A stretch of DNA of 64,000 nt. Source: JANYHF01 sp963732765 (lineage in GTDB: Bacteria > Pseudomonadota > Alphaproteobacteria > Rhizobiales > Hyphomicrobiaceae). This document shows, in pieces, positions 62,659 through 64,000 of this stretch. Location: positions 105,751 through 169,750 of the forward strand of contig CAVTAS010000011.1 in assembly GCA_963732765.1 (NCBI GenBank). Direction: 5' to 3'. Under the pieces are notes generated by a model. That model searched no databases. It was not told where the DNA came from and worked only from the letters and a program-made list of their open reading frames with translations. The translations under genes and the position numbers were made by a program. Numbering within the stretch: position 1 is the first letter of the stretch; each line of letters begins with the position of its first letter.

Positions 62659-63029
62659 GGGATCGATTGGCAAAGCATGTCTCGTGAGGAAGGTGCAAAG
62701 GTCGATCGCGAGCCATGACAGGCCGAATTGGCCCATTGCGTCCCTCCGAGCCGCTAAGGTGCAGCCGCGGCAGTCAGAGCGTCCCATCGGACACGGTCGC
62801 CAGCCCGCGCCAAGTGCAATGCAATTGCGCCAGATCTAGGCGCGAATTGCGACAAACTTCGAGTGCCCCATGCGGCCGCACCAACTCGACCGTCAATTCA
62901 ATCTGACTGCTGAGCAATCCACGCGCTTTACGCCTCGCCGTGACCATACCGGTTTGCAGCCATGACCGCAGGCGACATGACAAAGACCGCCAGGATGTTG
63001 GTGAGCCCGGCCACGAGGTCGCCGGCACC
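62659..63029. other. Gene-poor region after the decayed amidohydrolase
   Basis: About 370 bp. No intact gene. On the minus strand a 30-codon patch (AGDLVAGLTNILAVFVMSP, then AVMAANRYGHGEA) preceded by a stop looks like a transporter-like remnant, in keeping with decay of the surrounding area. This is a weak impression only. Confidence 0.3.
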
Positions 63030-63311
63030 TTAGACCTTCCGGTCTCTTGAGGCACCTGGGTTGGCGCCTAGGTGGGGGGCGCCCGAAAGTCGGCTAGACC
63101 CGTGCGGCGTCTCACGGCGTCTAAGCTGGGTCAGATCCAACCAAACCGATGACAGCAGATGCGAGAGTTCCGGCGCCAGCAGGCTGTAGAGCACGATGCT
63201 GCCCCACAGGCCGACTCCAAGCACGAAAATGGCTGGCACCGCCGCCAGCGCCAGCTTGATCAGCTGCCACACCAGACTAAGGAAGGGGATGTTCACGGCG
63301 GTTATCGTCAC
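63030..63311 (-). CDS. Small hypothetical single-span membrane protein
   Basis: A 93-residue frame beginning at GTG with a hydrophobic helix (LVWQLIKLALAAVPAIFVLG, then VGLWGSIVLYSLL) and a Pro/Arg-rich tail that looks less like real protein. The N-terminal half is plausible as a small membrane protein; the tail may be out-of-frame sequence after an indel. No clear ribosome site. It sits between decayed DNA and apt. Confidence 0.3.
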   Translation of the reverse strand: MTITAVNIPFLSLVWQLIKLALAAVPAIFVLGVGLWGSIVLYSLLAPELSHLLSSVWLDLTQLRRRETPHGSSRLSGAPHLGANPGASRDRKV

Positions 63312-63589
63312 AGGTTGGACATCCAGGTGAAACTGCAAGGGTTCGCGCCGAGTTGCTCCGCCTTGCGCAAGGTCTTGGGCAGGGCCCTCGTCATAACGGG
63401 CGCGAACTCCACCTCGGCGGGTCGTTCGAAGATGATTTTTGCTTGCGACATTGTTGCAACCTGAAGGTTGCGCCCCTATCAATCGAGCGATCGCCAAGGT
63501 CTGTACCGTGCCTCCGCAACAGCGGCCACGAGTTCCGGCCAATAAGGCGAATGGCGACGAGATTTGCATTGGCAGAAAAGGCCGTCGCC

Positions 63590-64000
63590 ATGGATTTGAA
63601 ACGTCTTATACGTACCATCCCCGATTATCCGAAGCCGGGCATCCAGTTTCGTGACATCACGACGTTGCTTGGCGACGCCGAGGGCTTCCGCGAAGCGGTG
63701 AAAGCGCTGGCCGAACCTTTCGAGACCAAGCGCATCCAGGCGGTGGCCGGCATCGAAGCGCGCGGCTTCATCCTAGGCGGCGCGGTCGCCGACCGATCGG
63801 GACGGGATTCGTTCCGATCCGCAAGAAAGGCGAGCTGCCGCACAAAACCATCGGCCAGGACTACACGCTGGAATACGGCGTTGACGTCATAGAGATGCAC
63901 GAAGACGCCATCGATCCGGGCAAGCAGGGGTGTCATCGACGATCTTATTGCCACGGGGGGAACCGCTGAGGCGGCGGCCAAGCTGATCCGTAAATCGGGT
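63590..64000 (+). CDS. apt: Adenine phosphoribosyltransferase (partial, two frameshifts)
   Basis: The frame starts MDLKRLIRTIPDYPKPGIQF and runs through DITTLLGDAEGF and VAGIEARGFILGGAVADR, clear APRT sequence. One base is missing between 63796 and 63797, since the next conserved part (GTGFVPIRKKGELPHKTIGQ) is in another frame. One extra G in the run at 63927-63930 restores the original frame for the PRPP-binding loop GVIDDLIATGGTAEA. The gene runs off the window about 20 residues short of its end. APRT salvages adenine to AMP. The compensating pair of indels suggests sequence error, though a true lesion cannot be excluded. Confidence 0.88.

Noticed and set aside
62774..63055. 93-codon minus-strand frame upstream of the decayed amidohydrolase
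   Set aside because: Ser/Arg/Trp-rich with no family resemblance and no ribosome site; more likely decayed DNA.

Overview
The window is GC-rich chromosomal DNA from an alphaproteobacterium. The evidence is a ChpT histidine phosphotransferase, DUF1134 (EipA-type) and DUF1192 proteins, a sigma-32 factor next to rluD, the clpP-clpX-lon-HU-tRNA-Val order, and a dapA/smpB/slt neighbourhood. The set fits Hyphomicrobiales or Rhodospirillales-like bacteria, but genus cannot be read from the sequence. No plasmid, phage or CRISPR signature is visible. The only transposase is a REP-associated tyrosine transposase (RAYT).

Layout. 0-8.4 kb: end of an RNA methyltransferase gene, chpT, an EipA-like periplasmic protein, a coiled-coil membrane protein, a PPP-type phosphatase, a possible glycosyltransferase, a large DUF2339 membrane protein, ndk, then tRNA-Arg. 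9-20.7 kb: a catabolic cluster with a sugar-type ABC transporter whose permease-ATPase-ATPase-permease core is one polypeptide, a MetE-like methyltransferase, an SDR, a 3-hydroxyisobutyrate-dehydrogenase-like enzyme, a flavin reductase, a LysR regulator, a luciferase-like monooxygenase and an alpha/beta hydrolase. 21-30.3 kb: an HTH-methyltransferase pair, a complete peptide ABC transporter with a leading GAF protein, a divergent M19 dipeptidase and tRNA-Glu. 30.4-42.2 kb: rluD, rpoH and the proteostasis block clpP, clpX, lon, then HU and tRNA-Val. 42.2-53.6 kb: MFS exporter, a second DUF1134 protein, an orphan modB with a VWA protein, and assorted metabolic genes up to smpB. 53.6-57.9 kb: an accessory patch between smpB and dapA with several inverted-repeat families, the RAYT in its own REPs, and a lower-GC two-gene module (predicted nucleotidyltransferase plus unknown partner). 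58-64 kb: slt, a probably non-catalytic alpha/beta hydrolase, a decayed M20 amidohydrolase and the start of apt.

How genes work together. The 9-20.7 kb genes look like one uptake and oxidation pathway: solute binding and import, two-component flavin-dependent oxygenation, hydrolysis, and NAD(P)-linked steps. The LysR regulator lies between its two transcription units, and an 11-bp motif is shared by both promoter regions. The peptide transporter genes overlap by 4 nt at each junction and share a promoter region with the dipeptidase, giving peptide import plus cleavage. rpoH, clpP/clpX and lon form a heat-shock and protein-quality group.

Caution. clpX carries one single-base frameshift and apt carries two that compensate each other. 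Both genes are normally conserved, so sequence error is at least as likely as true inactivation. The M20 gene has three frameshifts plus lost metal ligands and is a more convincing pseudogene. The best candidates for undescribed biology are the two-gene module at 55.4-56.8 kb, the single-chain ABC transporter with its oxidation cluster, and the density of RAYT/REP-type repeats.
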